NCBI GenBank assembly: GCA_003511885.1
Contig: DOIX01000025.1
Location: forward strand, 1-14,030
Direction of reading: 5' to 3'
Length of the DNA: 14,030 nt
DNA from: Cyanobacteria bacterium UBA11153
GTDB lineage: Bacteria; Cyanobacteriota; Cyanobacteriia; Cyanobacteriales; Coleofasciculaceae
The notes under the pieces are model-generated. The model ran no database searches and was not told the DNA's origin. It was given only the letters and a program-made list of their open reading frames with translations. The position numbers were made by a program, and so were the translations under genes. This document shows positions 7,250-13,987 of the stretch, one piece after another. Numbering within the stretch: the stretch's first letter is position 1; each line of letters starts with the position of its first letter.

Positions 7250-7921
7250 TTAAGAACCTCCCCAAAAAGTATTGATACTTTTTTGGAAGGTGGGCAGGCG
7301 TTCAGCAAATTCATCTGCACTAGTAGAAAAGGTCACATTCCAAATATTGTTTCCTTCCTTAATCGTGTAGATTATCTGTTTCCCATTGACACCTGAAACT
7401 GTAAATTCTGTGATAGTTTGACCTGCCTGATAACGGTCAAGCGAGACTATTTTTTGCTCAACTATGCGCCATTCTTTGGGTAATTGCTTGGCAAATAAAT
7501 CCAAGTATATATCCAGAGTAATTGCCGAAACAACTGCCTCTGTGGTGACATTAACATTAGTCATGACACCTGACTTACCCACTTTTGTGTCAAAAACCCA
7601 AATCACAAATAAGGATGGATTTTGTTTAATAATTTGAGCTGTCTGCTTAAAAGTCGAGCCTCCAGCTTCTAGCTTCTGAACGATCGCATCTAGATCTTTA
7701 CTGAGATCTCCCCCATCATAGCTTTCTGGTAACTGCAATTGTGCGCCACGTCCCTCAAATTTTTTCCAACCGGGAATGGTAGTAGGTTGGGGAGAAGGAG
7801 TGGATGGTGTCGCAACAGGTGAGCTTGATGCTTGATTTTGAGAGGTTTTTGATTCTTGGCATCCCAGTATGAGAATTGGTAGCAACAAACAGAGTAATGA
7901 GAGAAACTTTTTATTTTTCAT
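7250..7921 (-). CDS. Conserved cyanobacterial lipoprotein, PsbP-like fold suspected
   Basis: The 223-residue protein has a positively charged start (MKNKKF), a hydrophobic stretch and the lipobox LILGC with Cys21, so it is predicted to be lipidated and membrane-anchored. A Ser/Pro/Thr-rich linker (about 25-49) leads to a globular domain beginning GWKKFEGRGAQLQLPESYDG (51-70). The length and layout of this domain (LSAIT-like helix, QLPKEWRIVEQ, DRYQAGQTITEF, a Thr/Ser-rich beta segment, then FAERLPTFQKSINTF) resemble the PsbP/Mog1 fold proteins many cyanobacteria carry. The exact role is unknown. The ATG at 7921 has no Shine-Dalgarno. It is upstream of cobU by 30 bases and divergent from the gene at 8065; a functional link to cobU is not implied. 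Confidence 0.8.
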   Translation of the reverse strand: MKNKKFLSLLCLLLPILILGCQESKTSQNQASSSPVATPSTPSPQPTTIPGWKKFEGRGAQLQLPESYDGGDLSKDLDAIVQKLEAGGSTFKQTAQIIKQNPSLFVIWVFDTKVGKSGVMTNVNVTTEAVVSAITLDIYLDLFAKQLPKEWRIVEQKIVSLDRYQAGQTITEFTVSGVNGKQIIYTIKEGNNIWNVTFSTSADEFAERLPTFQKSINTFWGGS

Positions 7922-8064
7922 AAAAATGGCGATCGTAAAATTTTGCTAATCTGGTTAAAATGACCGAAAAGGGACTAGTGCAGTGCGGCAAAATCAACTG
8001 ACTAACCCCCAACCCCATCTCTGAGTTACCAGACACCCTGGAGCGTGCCACTTTCTAGATAACT

Positions 8065-8790
8065 ATGAAATCAGAACTACAACGGATCGATACAGCACTA
8101 GATCGGATCGCACAAGACAAATCGACAGACTCCCGTATGGCATCTGCGACCATGATACCCCCAACTGAATCCGCTCAAACAGATCGAAACCATAATCTCA
8201 AGGGCAAGCCACCCTCCTTCTCCATCTCTGTCGAAACCTTTCCCGCCCAAAAACACCAGGGACAAACCCCCTCACTGCCTAAATTTAAACCTGCCCAGAT
8301 TAGCGAACATCGCCACAGCGCTAATCCTGCATTAGCCATCAACCTCCTCGAAGATATTCAAAAGATTGTCAGTGGCTGGCAAAAAGAATTGCAAACTATC
8401 GTCAGGCAAATTCAAGATATCTACATGGCAGGACCAATTGTTGATGGTTGGTTAGAATCCCATCCCCGTCAGCCCCAAGAGGCAACCACAGAAGTCCGTC
8501 ATGCTGAAATCGATAGATTGATGGACTATGTAACAGAAACCATCAATCAACCTGATGCCAAAATCACTTACGAATCCCCTCGTACAGGTTATCGCCTCTG
8601 TGGATTAGATCCAGATGGAAAAACTTGGGCGCGTCACTGTCCCCCGGATCAAGTACCCAGCATTAGCGTTGCCATTGCGCGCTACCACAAGCTACGTCAG
8701 CTATTGAACCGGAAACAAGAGCTAGAAACTCGCTTAAGTCAGCTTTCGGAAACATTAGCAATTCTCCACTCCCATGTCAGTAATGTCTAA
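8065..8790 (+). CDS. Conserved hypothetical protein, 241 aa, with terminal helices
   Basis: I do not recognise a named family. The N-terminal third (about 20-85) is polar and low in conserved appearance, probably disordered. From 90 to 135 there is a helical region (LLEDIQKIVSGWQKELQTIV, then GPIVDGWLESH). A compact middle block, YRLCGLDPDGKTWARHCPP (176-194), looks like the most constrained part and carries Cys179 and Cys192. The C-terminus from about 203 (IARYHKLRQLLNRKQELETRL) has a heptad-like coiled-coil pattern. There are no membrane segments or signal peptide, so it is probably soluble. The ATG at 8065 lacks a clear Shine-Dalgarno. It is divergent from the lipoprotein gene and 193 bases ahead of the glycosyltransferase gene. 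Confidence 0.7.
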   Translation: MKSELQRIDTALDRIAQDKSTDSRMASATMIPPTESAQTDRNHNLKGKPPSFSISVETFPAQKHQGQTPSLPKFKPAQISEHRHSANPALAINLLEDIQKIVSGWQKELQTIVRQIQDIYMAGPIVDGWLESHPRQPQEATTEVRHAEIDRLMDYVTETINQPDAKITYESPRTGYRLCGLDPDGKTWARHCPPDQVPSISVAIARYHKLRQLLNRKQELETRLSQLSETLAILHSHVSNV

Positions 8791-8887
8791 AGAGAGCCAA
8801 TTAGCGATTGCCAACGGCAGGAGCGAAGAAGATCCCATAAAGAATTATACGGAACTAAACTCGCACTTGCTGGAGATTGTTAAATAG
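8783..8887 (+). CDS. Possible 34-codon ORF overlapping the preceding stop
   Basis: An ATG at 8783 overlaps the end of the 241-aa gene by eight bases (ATGTCTAA) and opens a frame that starts MSKESQLAIANGRSEED and ends LEIVK before TAG. The overlap would allow translational coupling. There is no Shine-Dalgarno of its own and I recognise no family. It may be the start of a lost gene: a second, unrelated-looking frame (8911-8997, KLAEWELIPKAKPYNL) follows and runs into the glycosyltransferase start. Confidence 0.25.
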   Translation: MSKESQLAIANGRSEEDPIKNYTELNSHLLEIVK

Positions 8888-8970
8888 GCTATCTTTCAGA
8901 TGAGTTATAAATCAAACTTGCTGAATGGGAATTGATACCAAAGGCCAAACCATACAATCTAGATCGCCTG

Positions 8971-8975
8971 AAAGG
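8971..8975 (+). promoter_or_regulatory. Shine-Dalgarno of the glycosyltransferase gene
   Basis: AAAGG eight bases before the ATG at 8984 supports that start, although the match to the anti-Shine-Dalgarno is partial. Confidence 0.45.
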
Positions 8976-8983
8976 TTTAAAAT

Positions 8984-10060
8984 ATGACCTACTCTGACTC
9001 CAAACTGCCCATTTCTGTTCTAATTCCGGCAAAAAATGAAGAAGCCAACCTGCCCAAGTGTTTAGCCAGCGTCGCCCCAGCAGATGAAATCTTCGTCGTC
9101 GATTCTCAAAGTAGCGATCGCTCTGTGGAAATTGCCGAAGGCTACGGAGCCAAAGTTGTCCAGTTTTATTTTAACGATCAACCCAAGGAAAATAAGCAAA
9201 AAAAGAAAAATTGGAGCTTAGATAATCTCCCCTTCCGTCATGAATGGGTACTGATTGTCGATTGTGACGAGCGGATTACCCCAGCTCTCTGGGACGAAAT
9301 TGCGATCGCTATCCAAAATCCTGATTTTGACGGCTACTTTATCAACCGTCGTGTTTACTTTTTGGGTAAGTGGATTCGTCATGGCGGTAAGTATCCAGAT
9401 TGGAACTTACGTTTGTTCAAATACAAAAAAGGTCACTACGAAACCCTCGATACTGAAGCAATTCCCAATACGGGTGATAACGAAGTCCACGAACATGTCA
9501 TTGCCAGAAATAATATTGCCAAAGAAGATTGGCGAATTGGCTACCTCAAGCATGACATGGATCATATTGATTTTAAAAATATCTACCACTGGCTAGATCG
9601 CCATAATCGCTATTCTAACTGGGAAGCTTATGTCTATCACGGTATGCTTGAGGAGAGCTTTCTCGAACTCTTAACCTCTCAAATAGGCTACTGCCAAGAG
9701 TGGTGGCAGCGTCGAGGAAAATCTCCAGAAGATACCAGTTTAGTCCAGAGTCGGGATAACTTGAAAGACGGGACTAAAAAACTACATGCTAATCTGTTTG
9801 GCACTCCCGTAGAGCGGAAACGATTTTTGAGAAAACTCTGGGTGCGCGTTCCCTCTAAGCCCATGTTGCGATTTATCATCTTTTATTTTATCCGTCTGGG
9901 ATTTTTGGATGGGAAGGCTGGATACATTTATGGACGTTTACTGAGTCAGTATGAGTATAACATTGAAGTAAAACTATATGAATTGATGGAGTTTGGCGGT
10001 AACCTGAATCTGGAAAAACAGCCAGAAACAGCCCAGAAAAAATTAGAAAGAGTATCTTGA
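8984..10060 (+). CDS. Family 2 glycosyltransferase (WaaE/KdtX-like)
   Basis: This 358-residue protein has a GT-A fold, family 2 (GT2), and should transfer a sugar from a nucleotide-sugar donor at the cytoplasmic face of the membrane. The opening ISVLIPAKNEEANLPKCL (10-27), FVVDSQSSDRSVEIAE (37-52) with Asp40, and WVLIVDCDERITPAL (88-102) with the metal-binding DCD at 93-95 are typical. RVYFLGKWIRHGGKYPDWN (123-141) and the EVHEHV segment (167-172) match the WaaE/KdtX-like subgroup, which includes lipopolysaccharide core glucosyltransferases. The C-terminal region (about 292-330) is partly hydrophobic and may touch the membrane. HIP1 sites lie at 9114-9121 and 9302-9309. The acetyltransferase gene follows 81 bases downstream, which suggests a shared role in surface polysaccharide. 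Donor and acceptor cannot be read from sequence. Confidence 0.9.
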   Translation: MTYSDSKLPISVLIPAKNEEANLPKCLASVAPADEIFVVDSQSSDRSVEIAEGYGAKVVQFYFNDQPKENKQKKKNWSLDNLPFRHEWVLIVDCDERITPALWDEIAIAIQNPDFDGYFINRRVYFLGKWIRHGGKYPDWNLRLFKYKKGHYETLDTEAIPNTGDNEVHEHVIARNNIAKEDWRIGYLKHDMDHIDFKNIYHWLDRHNRYSNWEAYVYHGMLEESFLELLTSQIGYCQEWWQRRGKSPEDTSLVQSRDNLKDGTKKLHANLFGTPVERKRFLRKLWVRVPSKPMLRFIIFYFIRLGFLDGKAGYIYGRLLSQYEYNIEVKLYELMEFGGNLNLEKQPETAQKKLERVS

Positions 10061-10141
10061 AAAAAGTCGAAAATCGCAAGTTAAATCCTTACTGAGAAAG
10101 GGATCGTACTTTTGCATAACTGACCTCATCAACTGCGATGA

Positions 10142-10822
10142 ATGCTAACTAAACTAGATCCCGCTTCCTCCGTTTGTGAAATCGAAATCATAACCAAACC
10201 AATGAGTAAAAATCCCAATTCTGCTGTTTTAGACTCAAGCAAACCACCCATTTTTGATGGTAAACCACTTGTGGATTTACGTCATTACGATCAATCTTGG
10301 TACGATCGCGGTCGTCCGGGTTGGTTTGTCCTATTGTGGTGGTTGGTGCAAGCGATCGCATTTCCTCTATCTCTCCATAACTTGAATGGCATCCGTTCCT
10401 GGTTACTACGGCTGTTTGGCGCTAAGATTGGTCAAGGTGTCATTATCCGACCTACTGCCCGTTTTACCTATCCTTGGAAGGTGGAAATTGGTGACTATAG
10501 TTGGATTGGTGATGATGTGGTATTTTACAGCTTAGACTCAATTCGGGTTGGCTCTCATTGTGTTATTTCTCAGAAAAGCTACCTCTGTACGGGTAGCCAC
10601 GATATTCAAGATCCCAATTTTAGACTTATTACCGCTGCAATTACCATTGGTAATGGTGTTTGGATTGCCACTGATTGTTTTATTTCCCCAGGTGTCCAAA
10701 TCGGCGCAAATGCCGTAATTGGCGCGAGGAGTACCGTCTTAGGTAATATCCCCGAACAACAGGTTTGTTGGGGCACGCCCGCACTTCCTCGCTATTTACG
10801 GCAAATCCAGATTAGTTGTTAG
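10142..10822 (+). CDS. WcaF-type colanic acid/exopolysaccharide acetyltransferase (left-handed beta helix)
   Basis: This 226-residue acetyltransferase likely uses acetyl-CoA to O-acetylate a sugar of a surface polysaccharide. After a non-conserved N-terminus comes LRHYDQSWYDRGRPGW (46-61), the WcaF-like start, then a hydrophobic stretch (62-78). From about 95 come hexapeptide repeats of the left-handed parallel beta helix: AKIGQGVII, VEIGDYSWIGDDV, IRVGSHCVIS, ITIGNGVWI, VQIGANAVIGARSTVLGNIP. The loop TGSHD (150-154) carries His153, the likely catalytic base. The product ends with GTPALPRYLR. ATG at 10142 gives a 20-residue extension with no Shine-Dalgarno; ATG at 10202 is an alternative. A HIP1 site lies at 10352-10359. 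Its partner is the upstream GT2 gene. Confidence 0.88.
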   Translation: MLTKLDPASSVCEIEIITKPMSKNPNSAVLDSSKPPIFDGKPLVDLRHYDQSWYDRGRPGWFVLLWWLVQAIAFPLSLHNLNGIRSWLLRLFGAKIGQGVIIRPTARFTYPWKVEIGDYSWIGDDVVFYSLDSIRVGSHCVISQKSYLCTGSHDIQDPNFRLITAAITIGNGVWIATDCFISPGVQIGANAVIGARSTVLGNIPEQQVCWGTPALPRYLRQIQISC

Positions 10823-10991
10823 TAGTTGCTTGTTAGTTGTGAGAAGTTGCTTGTTGGTAATTGGTAAATTATTGATGATTTCACCCTTTGTTGTGAAAGA
10901 CAGGATCCCCTGTTAGGCCAAAAACCAAAAACCAGAAACTGCAAATAACTAATCACCAAAAATAAACAACAACTAACCAACAACTAATAAC
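10818..10991. repeat. Inverted repeat covering both stop codons of two convergent genes
   Basis: A 23-base arm at 10818-10840 (TAGTTG/GTTAGTTGT rich) matches the reverse complement of 10969-10991 at 20 of 23 positions. The left arm overlaps the stop of the acetyltransferase gene (10820-10822) and the right arm overlaps the stop of the leftward 80-aa gene (10984-10986). Between the arms lie 128 bases of low-complexity sequence (GTTGCTTGTTGG; ACCAAAAACCAAAAACC). It could act as a bidirectional end of transcription or simply be one of the TTAGTTG-type low-complexity repeats common between cyanobacterial genes. Confidence 0.6.
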
Positions 10992-11226
10992 TTAAAATAA
11001 CCTGACGACGATCCGGAGCAGGGCTATTCACCAAAGTCCAACCACTTTTGATTAGTTTTTGGTAAGTAGCCCAGCCCTTAGATCCTTCGGGCATGGCATA
11101 ATCAGGGACAGCATATTGAGGAAATGCCGTGTAAGGTTTCCAAGGGCTACTGGGATAAATCCGCAAATGCAAGATTTTTTCGCTATCCCCTTCTCCTACC
11201 GGTAACCAACAGATTTCTCCGGTCAT
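10984..11226 (-). CDS. Small conserved-looking protein, 80 aa, unknown function
   Basis: The 80-residue protein starts MTGEICWLPVGEGDSEK, continues LHLRIYPSSPWKPYTAF and PDYAMPEGSKGWATYQKL, and ends with a basic tail. It is rich in aromatic residues and proline, and has no signal peptide or membrane segment. AGGAG lies six bases before the ATG (11233-11237), one of the best ribosome binding sites in the window, so translation is well supported even though I recognise no family. It converges with the acetyltransferase gene, sharing an inverted repeat over its stop codon. Upstream, another small ORF faces away on the other strand. Confidence 0.7.
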   Translation of the reverse strand: MTGEICWLPVGEGDSEKILHLRIYPSSPWKPYTAFPQYAVPDYAMPEGSKGWATYQKLIKSGWTLVNSPAPDRRQVILSY

Positions 11227-11269
11227 CTTTCACTCCTCATCACACTTATTTAACTAGGAGTTTTAATTG

Positions 11270-11347
11270 ATGAGACTGGGTAAATTCTGTAGCAAAAATC
11301 ACGATCTGAATTGGGGAAAGTTAAGTTTTTCTATAACGATTGATTAA
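11270..11347 (+). CDS. 25-codon ORF with strong RBS; possible remnant of a small Cys/His protein
   Basis: AGGAG (11256-11260) lies nine bases before an ATG that opens MRLGKFCSKNHDLNWGK and closes at TAA 25 codons later. LGKxCxxxHD resembles the start of small zinc-binding proteins seen in cyanobacteria and phages (LGKLCxxGHDWxGTG-like), but the second half does not fit and the second Cys pair is absent. It is either a decayed copy or a chance frame behind a good ribosome site. Speculative. Confidence 0.3.
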   Translation: MRLGKFCSKNHDLNWGKLSFSITID

Positions 11348-11391
11348 TCTTTCTCATAAAGGTATGTAAGTTCAGGAAAAAACAACATCGA

Positions 11392-11420
11392 TTGAGAGGT
11401 AGGTCAGAAAAATTTATAAT
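11392..11420 (+). promoter_or_regulatory. Near-consensus sigma-70-type promoter
   Basis: TTGAGA at 11392-11397 is followed by exactly 17 bases and then TATAAT at 11415-11420, a perfect -10. Transcription should start near 11427 and run rightward toward the cyclase-TIR-AAA gene with a leader of about 310 bases. A small RNA is possible instead. It is the best promoter I can see in the window. Confidence 0.62.
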
Positions 11421-11589
11421 GTATAAAAGGGCACATGATGAATTGAAATACTCCACCACTACCCCTAATGCCCCCACTCGCCAAAAAGTAGAAAAGGAGG
11501 TTGATTAAATCGCCAAAAACATTACTAATGTTGACTAGACTTAGGCTGCCCGATTGAGTTTGTACTAAGGAAAGCAAATTGTCAATCAA
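11404..11589 (-). CDS. Possible 61-codon ORF, unrecognised
   Basis: Starting from TTG at 11589 on the minus strand, the frame reads NLLSLVQTQSGSLSLVNISN, then VFGDLINLLFYFLASGG, with a hydrophobic patch. The amino acid pattern looks more protein-like than chance, but there is no Shine-Dalgarno, no ATG and no family I know. The strong promoter at 11392-11420 reads against it. It could be a decayed gene. Confidence 0.2.
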   Translation of the reverse strand: MIDNLLSLVQTQSGSLSLVNISNVFGDLINLLFYFLASGGIRGSGGVFQFIMCPFIHYKFF

Positions 11590-11654
11590 GAATTGGATTT
11601 ATCTGTACTTCTCAGACACTTACGGTTTTGAGAGCCGAAGCAAACGCTAAACTC

Positions 11655-11680
11655 AAGTTTAACTAAGTTTAAGTAAGTTT
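11655..11680 (+). repeat. Three AAGTTT direct repeats with 10-bp period
   Basis: AAGTTT occurs at 11655-11660, 11665-11670 and 11675-11680, each followed by two bases and preceded by TA or CA. The exact spacing of one helical turn, 59-84 bases before the GTG at 11739, would suit a protein binding cooperatively along one face of the DNA. The repeats lie well downstream of the promoter at 11392-11420, so they could be a roadblock or operator within the leader. Chance in an A/T-rich stretch cannot be excluded. Confidence 0.4.
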
Positions 11681-11738
11681 TTCGGAGCAGTAAGCTCAAA
11701 GCAAATCCTTAACCAAAATACTGTCTCTCCGGGGCAAT

Positions 11739-13865
11739 GTGGTGCCTTCTAACAATCCACCCATGGAACCTATTGAAAACGTAGTTTTGCCTTTTAACCT
11801 CCGAGGAGAGAGTGCCTTAGCTGCTATCGTCTTTACGGATGTGGAATCCTTTACCTCCAAGATGGCGGCAGACGAAAACCATACCTTAACACTCATCCAG
11901 CGAGATTTCGAGTTAATGAATCGCTTGTGTCAGGGTTTTGAAGGGCAACTTCTCAAAACCTTGGGGGATGGATTGTTAATGTACTTCGTCAGTGCCCAAA
12001 AAGCTGTTTTATGTGCCATTGAAATTCAAATCGCTTTGGCGGAGGCGGCAACCCAACTATCAGCAAAGGACATTCTCCGACATCGGATTGGTATCTATTT
12101 GGGAGATGTGATTTTCAGTGGGAGCGATGTTATGGGGAATGGAGTCAATGTGGCAGCGCGGTTGCAAGGAGAAGCTGTACCGGGAGGAATTTGTATTTCT
12201 CAGACGGTTTATGATGTAGTGAAAAATAGTTTACAAGTACCCATAACCTATATGGGATTGCGTAAGTTAAGAGGCATTCAAGAACCAATCCCTCTATACC
12301 AAATTATTCCACCCCGTCCCTTAATTGGCAATCGTCAACGGGTGTTTATTTCCTATCGGGCACAAAATCCTGATTTGGGGATTGCGGAACAATTATCTAA
12401 ATCTTTAATTAGTGCTGGATATGAAGTTTTCCTGGCAGGTGAAAATATTCGTTGGGGAGAGAATTGGCCCCAACGGATTGAGGCGGAATTGAAACAGTGC
12501 GATTATCTTCTCCTGTTATTATCGGAACAATCGGCCATGAGTGAAATGGTAACGGAGGAAGTACGACGGGCTAAACAATTACGGGATGCTCACCCCGATG
12601 CTAAACCTGTTATTTTACCAATTCGGGTAAATTTTCCCCTCACTTCCCCTCTTAATTATAATTTACGGGGCTATCTGGATCGAATTCATCAGCGGGAATG
12701 GCGTAGCGATGAGGATACTCCCATGATTATTCAAGATATTCTCACCATTTTGGCAGAGGGCAAAATACCAGAAGAAATTTCCGAAATAGCGACAGAAATT
12801 CCCCCGGCTTGGGCACAACCCGATAGTTGTCCTTTCCCAACAGCTATGCCAGAATTACCGGAAGGACAGGTAGATTTGGCTTCTGTATTTTATATTGAAC
12901 GTCCCCCGATTGAGTCTCGCGGTTGCGAAACGATTATGCAATCGGGTGCGTTAATTAGAATTAAAGCTACTCGGCAAATGGGGAAAACTTCCTTGATGGC
13001 ACGAATTCTTCATCACGCATCGCAGCAGGGTTATCATACTGTTGTCTTGAATCTTCAGTTGGCTGAAGGTAAGGTTTTTACTGATATTGATAAATTCCTC
13101 CGCTGGTTTTGTGCTAGTGTCGGGCGGCGACTGCGATTACACAATCAGCTTCATGATTATTGGGATGAGATTTTTGGCAGTAAGGATAACTGTACTGCTT
13201 ATTTTGAAGAATATCTACTACAAAATATCAATAATCCTTTAGTTTTAGGTTTGGATGAGGTAGATTGTGTCTTCCAATATCCCGAAATTGCTGCTGATTT
13301 TTTCGGATTATTACGGGCTTGGCATGAGGATGCTAAAAATCGGGATATTTGGAAAAAGTTGCGGTTAGTAGTAGTACATTCTACGGAAGTTTACATCCCG
13401 ATGGATATTAATCAATCGCCGTTTAATGTTGGCTTATCTTTAGAATTACCAGACTTTACGCCGGAACAAGTTTTTAATTTGGCACAATTACACGGGCTAG
13501 ATTGGCAAATAGCAGAAGTTGATCCTCTCATGGCAATGGTAGCAGGGCATCCCTATTTAATTCGGCTGGCACTTTATCATATTGCACGACAAGATATTAA
13601 ATTAGCAGAATTATTGAAGACAGCACCCACAGAAGCGGGTTTGTATAGCGATCATTTAAGGCGACATTTATGGAATTTGCAACAACATCCAGAATTAGCC
13701 GCAGCGATGGAAGCGGTTGTTAGTGCCACTACTCCAGTAAGAGTAGAATCAGGAGCCGCCTTTAAGCTCCATTCCATGGGCTTAGTCAATTTACAAGGAA
13801 ATGAGGTAACTCCCCGCTGCGATTTGTATCGTCAGTATTTTTGCGATCGCTTTGGGGTAAGTTAA
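11739..13865 (+). CDS. Class III nucleotide cyclase - TIR - AAA-like (AAA_35) fusion protein
   Basis: Three domains in 708 residues. (1) Class III cyclase, about 25-190: IVFTDVESFT with Asp34, LLKTLGDGLLMYF with Lys73 and Asp77, and VNVAARLQ with Asn137 and Arg141. Asp34 and Asp77 are the metal ligands; Lys73 with Asp130 (GSDVMG) is an ATP-type recognition pair, so cAMP is the predicted product. (2) TIR, about 200-325: RVFISYRAQ, LISAGYEVFLAGENI, CDYLLLLLSEQS, then SEMVTEEV where Glu274 (or 273) is the candidate catalytic residue of NAD-cleaving TIRs. (3) AAA_35-type P-loop NTPase, about 380-700: ATRQMGKTSLM (410-420) is the Walker A and LVLGLDEVDCVF (501-512) the Walker B. The start is GTG at 11739 with no Shine-Dalgarno; ATG at 11763 is an alternative. 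No partner gene is apparent. Function as a sensor-signalling or defence protein is an inference. Confidence 0.93.
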   Translation: MVPSNNPPMEPIENVVLPFNLRGESALAAIVFTDVESFTSKMAADENHTLTLIQRDFELMNRLCQGFEGQLLKTLGDGLLMYFVSAQKAVLCAIEIQIALAEAATQLSAKDILRHRIGIYLGDVIFSGSDVMGNGVNVAARLQGEAVPGGICISQTVYDVVKNSLQVPITYMGLRKLRGIQEPIPLYQIIPPRPLIGNRQRVFISYRAQNPDLGIAEQLSKSLISAGYEVFLAGENIRWGENWPQRIEAELKQCDYLLLLLSEQSAMSEMVTEEVRRAKQLRDAHPDAKPVILPIRVNFPLTSPLNYNLRGYLDRIHQREWRSDEDTPMIIQDILTILAEGKIPEEISEIATEIPPAWAQPDSCPFPTAMPELPEGQVDLASVFYIERPPIESRGCETIMQSGALIRIKATRQMGKTSLMARILHHASQQGYHTVVLNLQLAEGKVFTDIDKFLRWFCASVGRRLRLHNQLHDYWDEIFGSKDNCTAYFEEYLLQNINNPLVLGLDEVDCVFQYPEIAADFFGLLRAWHEDAKNRDIWKKLRLVVVHSTEVYIPMDINQSPFNVGLSLELPDFTPEQVFNLAQLHGLDWQIAEVDPLMAMVAGHPYLIRLALYHIARQDIKLAELLKTAPTEAGLYSDHLRRHLWNLQQHPELAAAMEAVVSATTPVRVESGAAFKLHSMGLVNLQGNEVTPRCDLYRQYFCDRFGVS

Positions 13866-13884
13866 TTAATTATCCTGATTATTG

Positions 13885-13987
13885 CTAGGGGCTAGGGACT
13901 AGAGGCTGGGGGCTGGGGGAAGAAAAGAATAATAAGCTGTCACGCATTTATAGCAAGGGACTAGGGGCTAGGGGCTAGGGACTAGGG
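13885..13987. repeat. G-rich CTAGGG-type repeat blocks with G-quadruplex potential
   Basis: Block one (13885-13919) contains GGGGCTAGGGACTAGAGG and GGGGGCTGGGGG. Block two (13957-13987) has five G-runs separated by CTA or ACTA. At least four runs of three or more G with loops of three to four bases satisfy the usual intramolecular G-quadruplex pattern on the plus strand. They flank a 37-base spacer (13920-13956, GCTGTCACGCATTTATAGC). Such CTAGGGG low-complexity stretches are common between cyanobacterial genes. They lie just after the cyclase-TIR gene. Confidence 0.7.

Larger units (their letters stand above)
11227..11738. other. Long leader/intergenic region before the cyclase-TIR gene
   Basis: These 512 bases hold a small ORF with a good ribosome binding site (11270-11347), a near-consensus promoter (11392-11420), a minus-strand 61-codon frame of unknown status (11404-11589) and three AAGTTT repeats (11655-11680). 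From the promoter to the GTG at 11739 there would be a leader of about 310 bases, long enough to hold regulatory structure or a small RNA. I see no tRNA or known riboswitch. Confidence 0.5.

Noticed and set aside
9255..9596. 113-codon plus-strand ORF inside the glycosyltransferase gene
   Set aside because: It is an out-of-frame shadow of the GT2 motifs on the same strand.
11739..13865. Canonical Pycsar cyclase-effector
   Set aside because: The cyclase pocket has the ATP-type Lys/Asp pair, and both domains are fused with an AAA_35 ATPase, unlike the separate two-gene Pycsar design.
13885..13987. CRISPR array
   Set aside because: The G-rich units are degenerate, have no constant-length spacers, and no cas genes are nearby.
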